A stretch of 64,000 bases of DNA, from positions 7,256,676-7,320,675 of the forward strand of contig CM030933.1 in NCBI GenBank assembly GCA_018136815.1, given 5' to 3'. The position numbers were made by a program, and so were the translations under genes. The notes under the pieces were generated by a model. That model ran no database searches. It saw nothing but the letters and a program-made list of their open reading frames with translations, and had not been told where the DNA came from. This stretch comes from Isochrysis galbana. Lineage: Eukaryota > Haptophyta > Isochrysidales > Isochrysidaceae. Shown here piece after piece: positions 20,201 through 30,498 of the stretch; the stretch's first letter is position 1, and every line of letters starts with the position of its first letter.

Positions 20201-21031
20201 GTAACTCGGACCCTTCGTTCAGGCTGACATCGCCGCGAGCAACATCGCCATGAACAGCGCGTCCGCGCACCGGCGGGAGCCTTCCTCGTGCGCAATCTCC
20301 GCGGGGTCTGCGGCAGCCAGGGTAGCCGCGTGCGCGCGCTGTGAGGAGCTGGGTGGGCTGCGCGGGCCATGATGCCAGAGAGTCAGGGGGTGGTCGGACT
20401 GTCGGTAGCCCGACACGGCGCTGCATCGGGCCGGAATCAAATGCCGAATGTAGCTTAGATATAAATATCCCCTTGTTATTGGAAGTATAGACCCGCCACA
20501 ACTCATTGGGTTTCGTACGTAACGACACGAGCGAGAAGGGGACACATGTGGATCGTGATGTCAACAAGATATCGACCCCGCCCCAAATCGAGTGAATGGA
20601 GTAAGACCACGTGTGTATTTCAACATGTGAAGTATCAAGTTGAGTCAAGTTACCTCCAGGTGACAACGGAAGGTGCTAGCAGGGATGGGGATAATTGAAC
20701 GCTTTTGGTCTGCCCTCGCCGGCAAAGCTCGACTCGACACAGTGGGTATCAACAAAATATGGCGATAATTGAAAGTGCAGCCCCATGGGCCGAGAGCGTT
20801 GTGTGTGGGGTGGTAGTAAATGGGGTTCAAGGGCGCATGGGCGGCGTGAAAATCATTCCCCTTTACTTTTACCTCGCTGCCCCAACCCCAATCTACAATC
20901 TAACACCAAACATGGTTGGCGCGCGCCTCGATTTCTGCATAACTACCTTGGTCTTAGCTGCGCATAATGTACAACGCGCCTCAAGAAAATCACGAGAGCA
21001 CAAAGTATTGTTCCGATTAGCCCACTCGGCA
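20201..21031. other. Spacer, nothing recognised
   Basis: There are short open frames on both strands but no motif, splice pattern or repeat that can be supported. Confidence 0.4.
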
Positions 21032-22186
21032 CTATCCAGCACCCCCACTTCTTGGGCTCCCTGGAATGCGATCAACAGCTATTTGCCCACACCTTTCTCG
21101 TGCAAAGGCCTCCAAGCGGACGGCGCAATCGTAATATTCGTTGTTCTCCCCATTATAGACCCTACAGTTCTCGCACATGCGCACGAGCTCGGCTAGGAAC
21201 ATGTCCACTGAAACATAGTATTCAGTTCTGTCCGCTGGAGCATTGTTCAGCCTACGTTCAATCATGGCAAGGTCAATAGGGTCTTTGATGACGTCATAGT
21301 AATCTGGAGCAATATCAGTTGATACTGCCTTTTTGAAGGGCCATGCATCGGCATGAGCGGCAATCTCGGCGTAGACTATATGGAGACATGCCAGAAGTGG
21401 AAGAGGCTTTCCGCCGAGTTTGCATGCAAGTTTCGTCGCAACCCATGATGTCTGTTCAACCCCTGGGGCTATGCCGCCCTTCCTAGGCGTGTAACTCAGA
21501 TGCACAGCAGGCTCCTTGGCCTGTCTTGCATCGAGTCGTGCCCGAATGGCCTTTTGCTGTTCTTCTGCCACGAATCGGATCTTCAAATAGTCTACAGTTG
21601 TGTCGATCGCGCATTCCATCAATGTGCCACCATCGTAATCCTTGATGTAACCAAGCCATCGTTCACGCTTCATTGTCACTTGCTTTTGGAATCCCTGTTT
21701 CCGAAAATAACCAATTGCATGATTGTCGGCATAAGTGAGGAGGAAGTGGATACCCTCACGCTTGCAATGCTCCTTCAGCTGGTTCATAAGACGGGTGCCA
21801 TAACCGCGTACTTGATGCACAGCAGAGACCGCGCAAAAAGCGATCTCAGCAAACGCCTGTGCAGCATGCCTACGGTAGGTGATGCCACCGACTACCTCTC
21901 CCTCAAAGACACAGGCGAGCGAAGTATGCTGCCGATCAAGCACAAGCCGCACGATATACTCTTTCGGCATCTTGGGTAGCTGCTTCGCGAAGATGTTCTT
22001 CAGATCGATGAGGCGGATGAGCGAGCTGTCGAGCCCGTCATTGCTCACGACAACAAAGCGGAGGCGTCCCTCCTCCTCGTGTTGCGCGTGCTGCCTCTCT
22101 CGCATGAGAGGGGTGGGCACAACTGTGCCATCACCAGTCGCACCCTTTCCTTCCGCCTCGCGTGGGCGCTTCGAGCCGGCGGACAT
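21032..22186 (-). CDS. GCN5: GCN5/PCAF-type histone acetyltransferase with bromodomain
   Basis: This intronless gene encodes 384 aa from the ATG at 22186. The GNAT domain carries the catalytic Glu in FAEIAFCAV, the acetyl-CoA loop QVRGYGTRLM and the GCN5 hallmark LLTYADNHAIGYFRKQGF followed by the GYIKDYDGGTLMEC segment. The C-terminal bromodomain has PFKKAV, the ZA loop (DYYDVIKDPIDLAMIERRL) and the acetyl-lysine-binding Asn in CRVYN. The enzyme acetylates histone H3 in SAGA-type complexes in the nucleus. An ORF extension of 62 residues upstream exists but is poly-Pro/poly-Ala low complexity. The ATG at 22186 opens a basic KRPRE stretch and is preferred. The protein lacks the long N-terminal PCAF homology domain of animal GCN5, as in yeast and protists. 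Confidence 0.95.
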   Translation of the reverse strand: MSAGSKRPREAEGKGATGDGTVVPTPLMRERQHAQHEEEGRLRFVVVSNDGLDSSLIRLIDLKNIFAKQLPKMPKEYIVRLVLDRQHTSLACVFEGEVVGGITYRRHAAQAFAEIAFCAVSAVHQVRGYGTRLMNQLKEHCKREGIHFLLTYADNHAIGYFRKQGFQKQVTMKRERWLGYIKDYDGGTLMECAIDTTVDYLKIRFVAEEQQKAIRARLDARQAKEPAVHLSYTPRKGGIAPGVEQTSWVATKLACKLGGKPLPLLACLHIVYAEIAAHADAWPFKKAVSTDIAPDYYDVIKDPIDLAMIERRLNNAPADRTEYYVSVDMFLAELVRMCENCRVYNGENNEYYDCAVRLEAFARERCGQIAVDRIPGSPRSGGAG

Positions 22187-22884
22187 GGCCTCCGGTCTCG
22201 CGGCGGCGGCGGCGGCGGCGGCGCAGGGGTGGGTGGGAGGCGGAGGGGGGGGGTTAGAAAGAAAAAAAACTATTTTTTTTGAGATAGGAGTACTCCGTGT
22301 GAAGCCAGCTCCTAACAACTTTGTCCTTCCCCACGGTATTTTCCCACCCTGGCTGCATTGGGCCCCACCCAAGGCACTCCATCATTGGCATGGACGGTGT
22401 TGAGGCTGCCAACACACCAAAAGTTCCAGTGGGGCACCTACACAGCCGGCACGGCGTGCGGCCCTCGAGCGGTTTCGGCTTGTGATTATAATGGTATACT
22501 TATACTTATACTTATCTCCCCATCAGACAGTCCTGTCATTGTGTACTTCCACACCATAAGTGCACATAGCTCAGCAAAATCATGTACAAAAAGGATATGC
22601 CTGGCCAAAGGGGTATAGGCGGGCCTCACCCCAAGCCTTCCCCCCGATGGAGTGCGGTGAGAAACCGGCCCCGTTTAGGCCTGAGCGAAAATATGTAGTT
22701 TTTCGTGCCAAAATATGTGCGGAAAATATGTGGAAAATATGTAAAAACTTGCCCAAATATGTGGAAAAATATGTAGCTTTTGCCAATAAACAATAAAAAA
22801 CCTCACCTCTCGTGGCCGCATTTCCGGCTTCCGGCCTCGCCGCACGCCGCACACACACGCTCTTTGTCATTGTCACTCTTCTTT
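22187..22884. other. Spacer with Rep-B fragment and AAATATGT cluster
   Basis: 22200-22225 is a (GGC)n tract. 22639-22676 matches a piece of Rep-B (CCCCCGATGGAGTGCGGTGA, GCCCCGTTT). 22687-22774 holds six copies of AAATATGT at 12-22-bp spacing in an otherwise GC-rich context. TATACTTATACTTATACTT is at 22495-22513. Confidence 0.6.
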
Positions 22885-23580
22885 GTGCCTGTGCGAGGCG
22901 TCGAGCATGGCCCGATCGTCCGTCGCGGCGGGTGGGGCGGCAGGAGGGGAGGGGAGCGGCGCGCGCTCCATGACCCTATCGTTTTACCGATAGTTAAGGG
23001 GAAAACACCGCTGAGGACAGGTGCACTCCGCCAAGCTCGAGACCCCCTACATGGCCCGGGCCCCTACTAAGTAGAGCACGAGGGGGTGTCACTTTGCTCT
23101 GGTCCTCCTCAGGGGGGTTGTATGCTCGTGCCTCATGCGTGCGGTGTGCTGTGTATGGGGGGGCTTCTCTGGAGAGTTTGTACGTTGTGATGAAGTGGAT
23201 GTGGTGCCCATAGGGGCCACCCGGCCTCGGGCCGCGCTGCCGGAGCAGCGCGGCCCTTGCCAGGGCGAGAGGGGCCTCTGCCATAAGGCATGCCCAATGG
23301 AAGGGTGGCTGCTTGGGCCTGGCATTGGTGGGGTGTTGCCAGCAGCCTGCTGCCCCCCATGGGGGAGGCCAGCATGGCTGCCATGGGTGGTGTGGCCGGG
23401 GCCACGGGCCGTGTGGCGCGACCGGAGTCGCACGCACCTGCTCGGCCTCGGTGGGCGGACGCGGCCGCTTCGACAGCGGCTGCTCCATGGGCACTGGTGG
23501 GGCGCCCTCGGCGGGGGGCCCGAAGGAGAGGGGAGTCGCGGCGGCGCGCTCCATCGCGTCTAAGTATAAACTTAGTTGCC
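22885..23580 (+). repeat. Rep-C GC-rich retroposon, intact-site copy
   Basis: 23340-23577 is almost identical to 28599-28796 plus 51724-51761: CCTGCTGCCCCCCATGGGGG, GGCCGGGGCCACGGGCCGT, CGCGACCGGAGTCGCAC, GCGGCTGCTCCATGGGCACT, GAAGGAGAGGGGAGTCGCG and CGTCTAAGTATAAACTTAG. This copy preserves the uninterrupted version of the site into which the large retroelement at 28797 inserted. Confidence 0.8.
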
Positions 23581-23840
23581 CTGCCCGAAGCCAGAAGGCA
23601 GGGGCTGAGGTTGATTGTACGGGCCCACCCCGGGGGGTGTCCGAGATGGAGAGAGGGGGGCGCGGCAGGCCCCCAAGGAGCATTGATCCCCACTCTAAAA
23701 GTAGGTAGACCTTAGGCTAGCCCTAGGTAGAGCACGAGGGGAGTGGCCGCAAGGCAGGTAGGGAGGAAGAAGATAGGGAACGGGGGGTGGCTACAGAGGA
23801 GTTGTCGAGTGTCACGAGCGAGGCAATAATATTAAGAAAT
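23577..23840 (-). repeat. Rep-A/Rep-B related fragment
   Basis: 23580-23710 shares the Rep-B 3' region (GGCAGGGGCTGAGGTTGA, GGGCCCACCCCGGGGGGTGT, TAAAAGTAGGT). Read on the minus strand, 23840-23720 carries the Rep-A-like start (TTTCTTAATATTATTGCCTC, TTGCGGCCACTCCCCTCGTG). Together they look like one element with a Rep-A-type 5' end and a Rep-B-type 3' end. Confidence 0.6.
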
Positions 23841-23856
23841 TTGTTTTCAATAATCA

Positions 23857-24673
23857 TCATAGATGTGGCCAAATGCCGGCAATGGCTGCAATATGGTGCG
23901 CCGAAACATCACGAATACTCCGAGAAGTGACAGTGCCGTCTCGGGCAAGTGCTCGATCTAAGCAGTTGACTTCATATCTCACAAACTGATTTTTCTTGCG
24001 CCCGCGTGTTGCGGATAAACAAGCTCGAGAAGAAACTCCTCGGTCATGCAAAAAATATGTCTCGAAGGCGATTCGAGATTTCGAGAAATACTGCAAGGAT
24101 AGCGGGTGACCATCGTCCGGCTCGCTTGCTGAAAGAATAAAGGCGAACCCTGGAGGGTGCCTAGGCAATCATTGTGGCTCGACACCCCATTCGCTTGCAT
24201 TAGGAGGAAGCGAACCCATGAGAAGTCGATCTGTTGCGGCAACTCGAAGAAGCAACAAGAGGAAATAGCTTGAACACCGAATGATTCGAACACGAGCAAG
24301 GCTGCCAGGTGGGGCAGTGAGCTCATATGCCAGTTGTCAGGGCACCGATGGGGAGGGACAGCGGGTAAACTAGCGGCAGAGTCAGCCAGCATAGGACTTG
24401 CAGTGCGTCACACAGTTGCACCAAAGACTGCCAATGTCTTCACAGCAACTTCGAAATAGAATGTGTTTTGTGGCCAGTGGAGAACGCGCAGATCCAAAGA
24501 CAACGATGGCCGCTCATGAAGTCCATAGAAACATTGGTCGACTTGAAGAATAGAACGACAGCTGCGAGAGGACTCTTGGTGATGTGCATGCATGCATAGA
24601 GTATCAGCACCACGGAGGTCAGCAACATGGAGAAGTGGTTCATGGCCATGCAGGTTGTACGCACATCGCGTTA
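23857..24673 (-). other. Probable coding exons of an unrecognised gene
   Basis: Minus-strand frames at 24677-24408, 24392-23979 and 24075-23857 are connected by plausible acceptors (CCTTGCAG|TATTTC, AAAAATCAG|TTTGTG) and avoid low-complexity sequence. One frame contains DLRVLHWPQNTFYFEVAV. The final frame ends HHIAAIAGIWPHL. They could be downstream exons of the PAS gene or a separate gene. I cannot assign exact splice sites or a function. Confidence 0.3.
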
Positions 24674-25741
24674 TCACACGGGCAAGAAGTCTGAGTGGCT
24701 AGCGGATGCTCCATCCACCAAAATCAGCTTTGAGAGCTGTTCTCCCCAGCTGTGATTGACTTCCTCCCATGAACATAAATAGTCCTCGACTTCATCTCCC
24801 CACCACACGTCACTCCGCAGACTGCGTGTAGGTGCTCCAAGCCGAGAGACAGATGATGCCGATCCCCGGAAGAAGACAGCCCCTGTCACAGAGGCGACGG
24901 GTACGATCTCTAGCCGCTGCATAAATGGTACTTTATGCTTATCATAATTGACCAATCTGTCGACTGCCACCGGCTTGCAAATCCTTATCTGATCCATCAT
25001 GCGGCGGATTTCCGTCTGGTCGGTCCCAGGTCCTTGTATACAATGCAGGGTATTTCCAAGCAATTCACATGCGGAGAAGCCACACAGAGCGAGCCAGGCG
25101 GGAGAAGCCCACACAACAGGATACGGTGCATATCCCTGGGTGACAACCGTCATTTCGCCCTCTGGTACATCGGACACCTGTCGCCGAAGGCAAGTGCTGC
25201 CATAATACGAAGCTGCAGCTCGTTTGTCTACTTCTGAGAGTGCTCCTGGAGGAACTCGATGGGACGACTTCCCGGAGCCAAGTGTGCGGACATCCCTTGA
25301 TTCCACCCGCAGCAGCTCAACGATACCATTTGGGCCGGTCATTGGCCTGAGCGACACAGTGTGAATAAATGGCACTTGTTCGGTGTCATAGTTAATAAGC
25401 TCGACGCTATCAATAGGCTGGTGAGCTGTGGCTGCTGCCACAAACCGGGCGACCTCCCGATGGTCGGTGCCTGGACCTTGGAGAAATAGAAGCGTCTTTC
25501 CGACGACCTCAGAGGCTGCGGCAGAGTACAGGGGCACGCACCAATCACTGTCAATAGGGGATGCCACCTTGCTTGCTTGATGAATGCAGCGAGACAAGAC
25601 GAGCAGGGATGGGCTTGAGGAGTGGCGCGCACCCGACGAGATGCCGCACATCTCCAACCATGGCGGCGACGCCCAGACCACCGCGTGCGGTGCTCTTGCT
25701 TCCAGGAGCACCACCGGAGTCTCTGTGGACGTGGCCGCCAT
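24674..25741 (-). CDS. Tandem PAS (degenerate LOV-like) protein
   Basis: From ATG 25741, removing a 117-bp GT-AG intron (25632-25516) joins MCGISS to ASEVVGKTLLFLQGPGTD and gives 316 aa. PAS-1 (~residues 5-95) and PAS-2 (~150-240) share the same layout: VVWASPxWLxxCG, then VVGKTLLFLQGPGTD or LLGNTLHCIQGPGTD, then LxNYDxxxVPFxxxLxxxP. The layout and the LQG motif are those of LOV/PAS_9 domains, but the flavin-reactive Cys of GRNCRFLQ is replaced by Leu in both, so classical blue-light photochemistry is not expected. The role is probably small-molecule or flavin sensing or protein interaction. The frame is open upstream through a Pro-rich tract to 26149, but that is G-run DNA and probably 5' UTR. 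Downstream exons are possible. Confidence 0.75.
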   Translation of the reverse strand: MAATSTETPVVLLEARAPHAVVWASPPWLEMCGISSGARHSSSPSLLVLSRCIHQASKVASPIDSDWCVPLYSAAASEVVGKTLLFLQGPGTDHREVARFVAAATAHQPIDSVELINYDTEQVPFIHTVSLRPMTGPNGIVELLRVESRDVRTLGSGKSSHRVPPGALSEVDKRAAASYYGSTCLRRQVSDVPEGEMTVVTQGYAPYPVVWASPAWLALCGFSACELLGNTLHCIQGPGTDQTEIRRMMDQIRICKPVAVDRLVNYDKHKVPFMQRLEIVPVASVTGAVFFRGSASSVSRLGAPTRSLRSDVWWGDEVEDYLCSWEEVNHSWGEQLSKLILVDGASASHSDFLPV

Positions 25742-25799
25742 GGCTGGGCCAGCCCGCCTTGCGGGCGAGAGGGCAAGCAGCCCCCTGTCCGCTAGCTGA

Positions 25800-26160
25800 A
25801 CGGGGGGGGAGGGGGGGGGGAGGGGGGACAGACGAAATGGGCGCGTGCAGCGGGCGCGGGGGGGGGAGGGGGAGGGGGGGCAAGGGGGGAGAGGCGCGCG
25901 GGGGGGGGGGCGGGGGGAGCGGCTTCGATGGGGTTTGGTCGAAGATCTCCCTCGCCTTCTCGTCCCTCGTCTCCAGTGGGGTTTTGGCTCGCGTGTGGGT
26001 GAAGGAAGGAGAGAAGTCCAAGTACTTCGAGAGGGCGCGCGGGATGGGAGAGCGTCGTCCCACCGGCGGTTCGTCAAACGGTCTGGTGCGCGCGCGGGGG
26101 GGGAGGGGGGGAGGGGGGGAGGGGGAGGGGGGGAAGGGAGGGGGGACACTCCGCGGCGGC
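25800..26160 (+). repeat. G-run tract with G-quadruplex potential
   Basis: More than ten runs of 5-10 G lie on the plus strand (25802-25830, 25858-25920, 26096-26150), immediately upstream of the PAS gene (template-side C-runs). Open frames on both strands here are compositional. Confidence 0.7.
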
Positions 26161-26888
26161 TGATGAGTACGGCGGCTCAGAGAGAGAGGGGAAGGACCTT
26201 CACGCCGGGGGGGACTCCGCATCTCCACACAATCTCCATCGTGGCCTCCCCTCCGCAGATCGCATCGACCTCCGCAGAAGCGGAGGCGGGAAAGGCCTGC
26301 GAGGCTCTTCAGAATGTTTCGAGCCGAGGAGGTCCCGGCCGAACAGTGTCACTCGGGGGCTCCATCAGTGGGGGGGGGGGAGGTTGCGCGAGGAGGAGAC
26401 CCCGTACAGCCCCCAGGAGGCTTCTGTCCTGCTTAGCCATCGTCACAGCTATGAGCGCGTGTCGAAAGCCTGAGGCGCGCACCGTCGGCCACTTGCGTTC
26501 TTTGCGTTGGTGTTCTATGTTCTAGGACCAGCGCGGGCTTTACTTTGCGCTAGCTAGTGAACGGCGACGGAGCAGCGAGGGGGCGCATCAGACCGGAGGA
26601 AAGAAGGGGAAAGCAAAACTCCTCCCCCCACCCCCCACCCCGCGGGGGGGAAGCCACGCCGGCCCCCATCGCCGCCGCGCACGCGCCCCAGACAGCCCAA
26701 GCTCTCTCCCATCCTCCACAACGCTAAAGCTCGCCGCTCCGCCTCTTGGCCGGCCTCAACGATGCTTGTGTGTCACACGTGTGTCGCATCCACGATCGAC
26801 TCTTTACTGTTAAGATGACTGACTGAAACTCGCGTTCCGTCAAAAGACAAAAGAGGGCCAAGTGATACTTTTCTTTTCGCTTAGAATG
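26161..26888. other. Spacer, with LTR-terminus relic
   Basis: No gene is supported. TGTCGCATCCACGATCGACT at 26783-26802 is another copy of the LTR-like terminus found at 441-459 and 14984-15002. CGCGTTCCGTCAAAAGA near 26830-26846 resembles GCGTTCCGTCGAAAGA at 6801-6816. Confidence 0.4.
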
Positions 26889-27328
26889 TTATGTTAACAT
26901 TGAGTTGGAAGACGCGTGCCCATAGCAACTTTTCCCACTCCACTTTTCGGAACATTGAACACTCCTAACACCTGCAGCTAAATCTTCATCTTCTTCGTCT
27001 TTCGTCTTTTTCTCATTGTCAATGTCGTTCTGCTGGCAGGCGACCAGGTCGCTTGGCCGATCCTGGGTGACGAGGTCCGTGATGCGTGAGAGGATGGCCT
27101 TCTGGTCCTCCATCCAGAGTTTGCCAGCTGCTCGGCGCACTTGCACCATGGGACTCGTTTCACCGTACGCGACCGCCGTGATGTATTCCATGCAGAGGCA
27201 GAGGTACGCGACGGCCGCCTCGTCTCCAATGTATTTGGTCTTGGGGATCTTCTCGTACTCGTCAGAGTAGTCGCCGACGAGCATGAGTTTTGCCTTGCAC
27301 CAACGGCCCATGTATGGCTCGATGAGTG
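26889..27328 (-). pseudogene. Host gene fragment truncated by an old LTR
   Basis: The minus-strand frame is open from the LTR boundary (LIEPYMGRWCKAKLM...) and runs ~146 residues to 26889. It includes GDYSDEYEKIPKTKYIGD, AVAYLCLCMEYITAVAYGE and an acidic-basic tail (KKTKDEEDEDL). There is no low complexity and codon use looks coding. A GT donor follows the Ala-Gly codons after DEEDEDLAAG, so the true exon may end there. No family was recognised. The 5' part of the gene is missing at 27329 and is not seen beyond the mobile-element nest. Confidence 0.5.
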
Positions 27329-28598
27329 TGTCGAGTCGAGCGTGGCCGGAGGGCTCTGAGCCACTCCGTCGCGAGCAGCACCGGCGGCTAGCGCGGCGCT
27401 TTGGCCCTCCTCCCCACCGGGAGTCGGGTGAATGAAATTCTGGACTGGGTCGGGCAACCCCATTTGGGTGTCTGGACGGGGGACGAACGGCGAACGAAGG
27501 GCGGTGGGGCGGCGAGGCGCTCCTAGTGGCCCTAGAGTGTTGGATTGTAAGAGATTGTTAGACCTACAAAGAACTCTTCCCTCAGAGAGGGAGCCTAGGC
27601 CTAGGCTGCTAGAGTGCAGCGACGCAACGAACAACGACGGACAACGAAGCTGAGGACAACAGGATACACCGCCTCACGAACACACCGGAATCATTCACCC
27701 AAACCAAGCAAATTATCAAGCAACCGCGACCCCAAATCACCGATAACCCAAACACGTCGCGAGAGACGGAGAGAGAGAGCGAGAGAGAGAGAGAGAGAGA
27801 GAGAGACTCCGCAGCGACGGCCGGAGCGTGTCTCCCTTGTAACTTCCCACGTAGCGGAGAGTCCGAAGGGGAGCGTCATGTCGCGCGACCGCGGCGATCA
27901 CTTCGGATATAGATCGCAACGAGATATCTTATATCTTCACGACGGAAGAAATCTTGCCGTTGAGCGTGAACCTTCTAGACGCTTCTAACGAACAACCCTG
28001 AGTAGCAACCAAGGGGAAGAAACACCAAAGGGGCCAAGGGCTTGCATGTAACTTGCATCAAGGGGAAAGATTCCCTCACCTAGGAACTAGGAAGCGAACC
28101 TACACTGATCTCCAAGGGGAGATGGCAAATTAAACCTCAAATCTCGAGTGGAAAGAGGCAGAGAAGGTTCCCTGAGAGGTTCCTCCTCTACGGCCGAGGA
28201 CCCGTCTGGAAGGGGAATCGCACCATAACGGAAACGAGGGGCAATCCTGCCGCACAAGATTCCAAAAGACTTACCGAATAAGACGAGAGAAGTGCGGTGT
28301 GCCTAAGGGGGAGATACGAAGAGGTCGTAAATTAAACCTGATTGCCCCCAGAAGCAGATAAAAAGAACCGCAGGGGAGATAGCAAATTAAACCTATCTGC
28401 GAGGCGCCTGGGAGGAAGAAAGGTGGGGAAACTTCCCTTCTCTTTCGAGAGAAAGAGAGAGGGCGCTCCACAACCCACGATCCCATGCATCCAAGCGAAG
28501 CTTTTGACCGAGAACGAGAACGAGAGAATTATAACGATAAATGCCGAACGACGAAGAGAAGAGCGAAGCCTAACGAGTGTCGATTCGCGAATGCGACA
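27329..28598 (-). repeat. Older, diverged LTR (left part of the nest)
   Basis: The segment starts TGTCGAGTCGAGCG and ends GCGAATGCGACA like the young LTRs. It matches the young LTR until ~28145, then contains an alternative ~450-bp segment with a gag-leader-like piece (AGAGAAGGTTCCCTGAGAGG, compare 50332-50351). Many substitutions against the young LTRs show greater age. Strand follows the element's coding direction. Confidence 0.7.
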
Positions 28599-28796
28599 TA
28601 GCCTGCTGCTCCCCATGGGGGAGTCCAGCATGGCTGCCATGAGTGATGTGGCCGGGGCCACGGGCCGTACGGCGCGACCGGAGTCGCACACACCTGCTCG
28701 GCCTCTGTGTGCGGACGCGGCCGCTTCATCAGCGGCTGCTCCATGGGCACTGGGGGGGCGCCCTCGGTGGGGGGCCCGAAGGAGAGGGGAGTCGCG
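28599..28796 (+). repeat. Rep-C fragment, left half, split by the young retroelement
   Basis: This matches 23343-23545 and stops precisely at GGAGTCGCG, where the 5-bp duplication TCGCG (28792-28796) meets LTR TGTCGAG. Its right half is 51724-51761. Confidence 0.85.
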
Positions 28797-30121
28797 TGTC
28801 GAGTCGAGCGCTACCGGAGGGCTCTGAGCCACTCCGTCGCGAGCAGCACCGGCGGCTAGCGCGGCGCTTTGGCCCTCCTCCCCACCGGGAGTCGGGTGAA
28901 TGAAATTCTGGACTGGGTCGGGCAACCCCATTTGGGTGTCTGGACGGGGAACGAACGGCGAACGAAGGGCTGTGGGGCGGCGAGGCGCTCCTAGCGGCCC
29001 TAGTGTGATGGGTTGTAAGAGATTGTTAGACCTACAAAGAACTCTTCCCTCAGGGAGGGAGCCTAGGCTGCTTGAGTGCAGCGACGCAGCGAACAACGAC
29101 GGACAACGAGGCTGAGAACAACAGGTTACACCGACTCACGAACACACCGGAATCATTCACCCAAACCAAGCAAATTATCAAGCAACCGCGACCCCAAATC
29201 ACCGATAACTCAAACACGTCGCGAGAGACGGAGAGAGAGAGCGAGAGAGAGAGAGAGACTCCGCAGCGACGGCCGGAGCGTGTCTCCGTTGTAACTTCCC
29301 ACGTAGCGGAGAGTCCGAAGGGGAGCGTCCTGTCGCGCGACCACGGCGATCACTTTGGATACAGATCGCAACGAGATATCTTCACGACAGAGGAAATCTT
29401 GCCGTTGAGCGTGAACCTTCTAGACGCTTCTAACGAACAACCCTGAGTAGCAACCAAGGGGAAGAAACACCAAAGGGGCCAAGGCTTGCATGTAACTTGC
29501 ATCAAGGGGAAAGATTCCCTCACCTAGGAAGCGAACCTACACCGGTCTCCAAGGGGAGATGGCAAATTCAACCTCAAATCTCGAGCGGATAGAGCAACCG
29601 ACTCGCTCGCCAAACACCTTGACCGAGAAGAAAGAAGCAAGGACCTACAAGCCAAGGGTAGCGGACCTAGGGAATGTGAGAGGAAATTTCCGAACGCCAA
29701 CGCCAAACGCCGAACGCGGGGATTCAACGAAACCCTAACCAGGCCAAGCAGAACCTACGAAGAACAGGCCTGGACAACAACGAAAGTCAGCAGGTCCCAA
29801 GAAAGAACCGGAACCCAACAAGAAACAACAAGCCTTGCAAGAAGCTAAACAAGCCTTCACAAGGTAACTCGAGAGCCTGAGACAAGCGCGCAGCGAGCAA
29901 CAGGCGACCTGGCTCCTTTAGGTAAAGATTACCCGAAAGGAGGAAACCTGGAATCTAGACCTGACAAACAGGCTAGAAGGAACGAAACGAGAACTCGAAT
30001 TCTAGATCGCTAGGGACGAACCCTACCAACCTAGATGTACCTGAGCTTCACCGTGTGGCCGCACGGCGAAGGACCTGGAAACAAGAGCCTGGAAATCGCA
30101 TCATCTAGGATGAATGCGACA
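28797..30121 (-). repeat. LTR (3' LTR of the young element)
   Basis: 1325 bp, TGTCG...CGACA ends, same length and apparently same sequence as 50394-51718. It contains a short GA-rich tract at 29227-29260. The near-identity implies recent insertion. Confidence 0.9.
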
Positions 30122-30498
30122 CCCCCCGACTAAGATCGAGACGTCTCCCGATGTCGAGCGGTGAACCTGGAAACAGAGACCTGGAACTTGGAACTTGGGC
30201 TGACCAGAGGTCAGAATCGGAACAAGAAGCAACGGAACATAGCGAGCGAAACGTGGAGACAAGAACACCCTTTGGATCCAAAGCGAGCACGAAATCGGCG
30301 GCTTAGCGCGGCGGCCTCTTTCGTACGCACTGCCCCACCCACTTCTCCCTTTTACAGGAGCTTTGCTCGGGTGTTGCGCCGGGTGTAGAGCGCAGGCAGC
30401 ACGCGTTCATCACCTCCATGATTCGCTCTTGAACTCGGAGCCCTAGCCGAGGCGTGGGGCTAGCCTAGAGGGACGGGTCCCTTACCCAAGACATGGGA

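Noticed and set aside
20184..20666. Minus-strand 160-aa frame
   Set aside because: There is no motif, the composition is shadow-like and there is no splice support.
24674..26149. Functional blue-light LOV photoreceptor
   Set aside because: Both domains lack the flavin-reactive Cys, and the Pro-rich upstream extension is G-run DNA.
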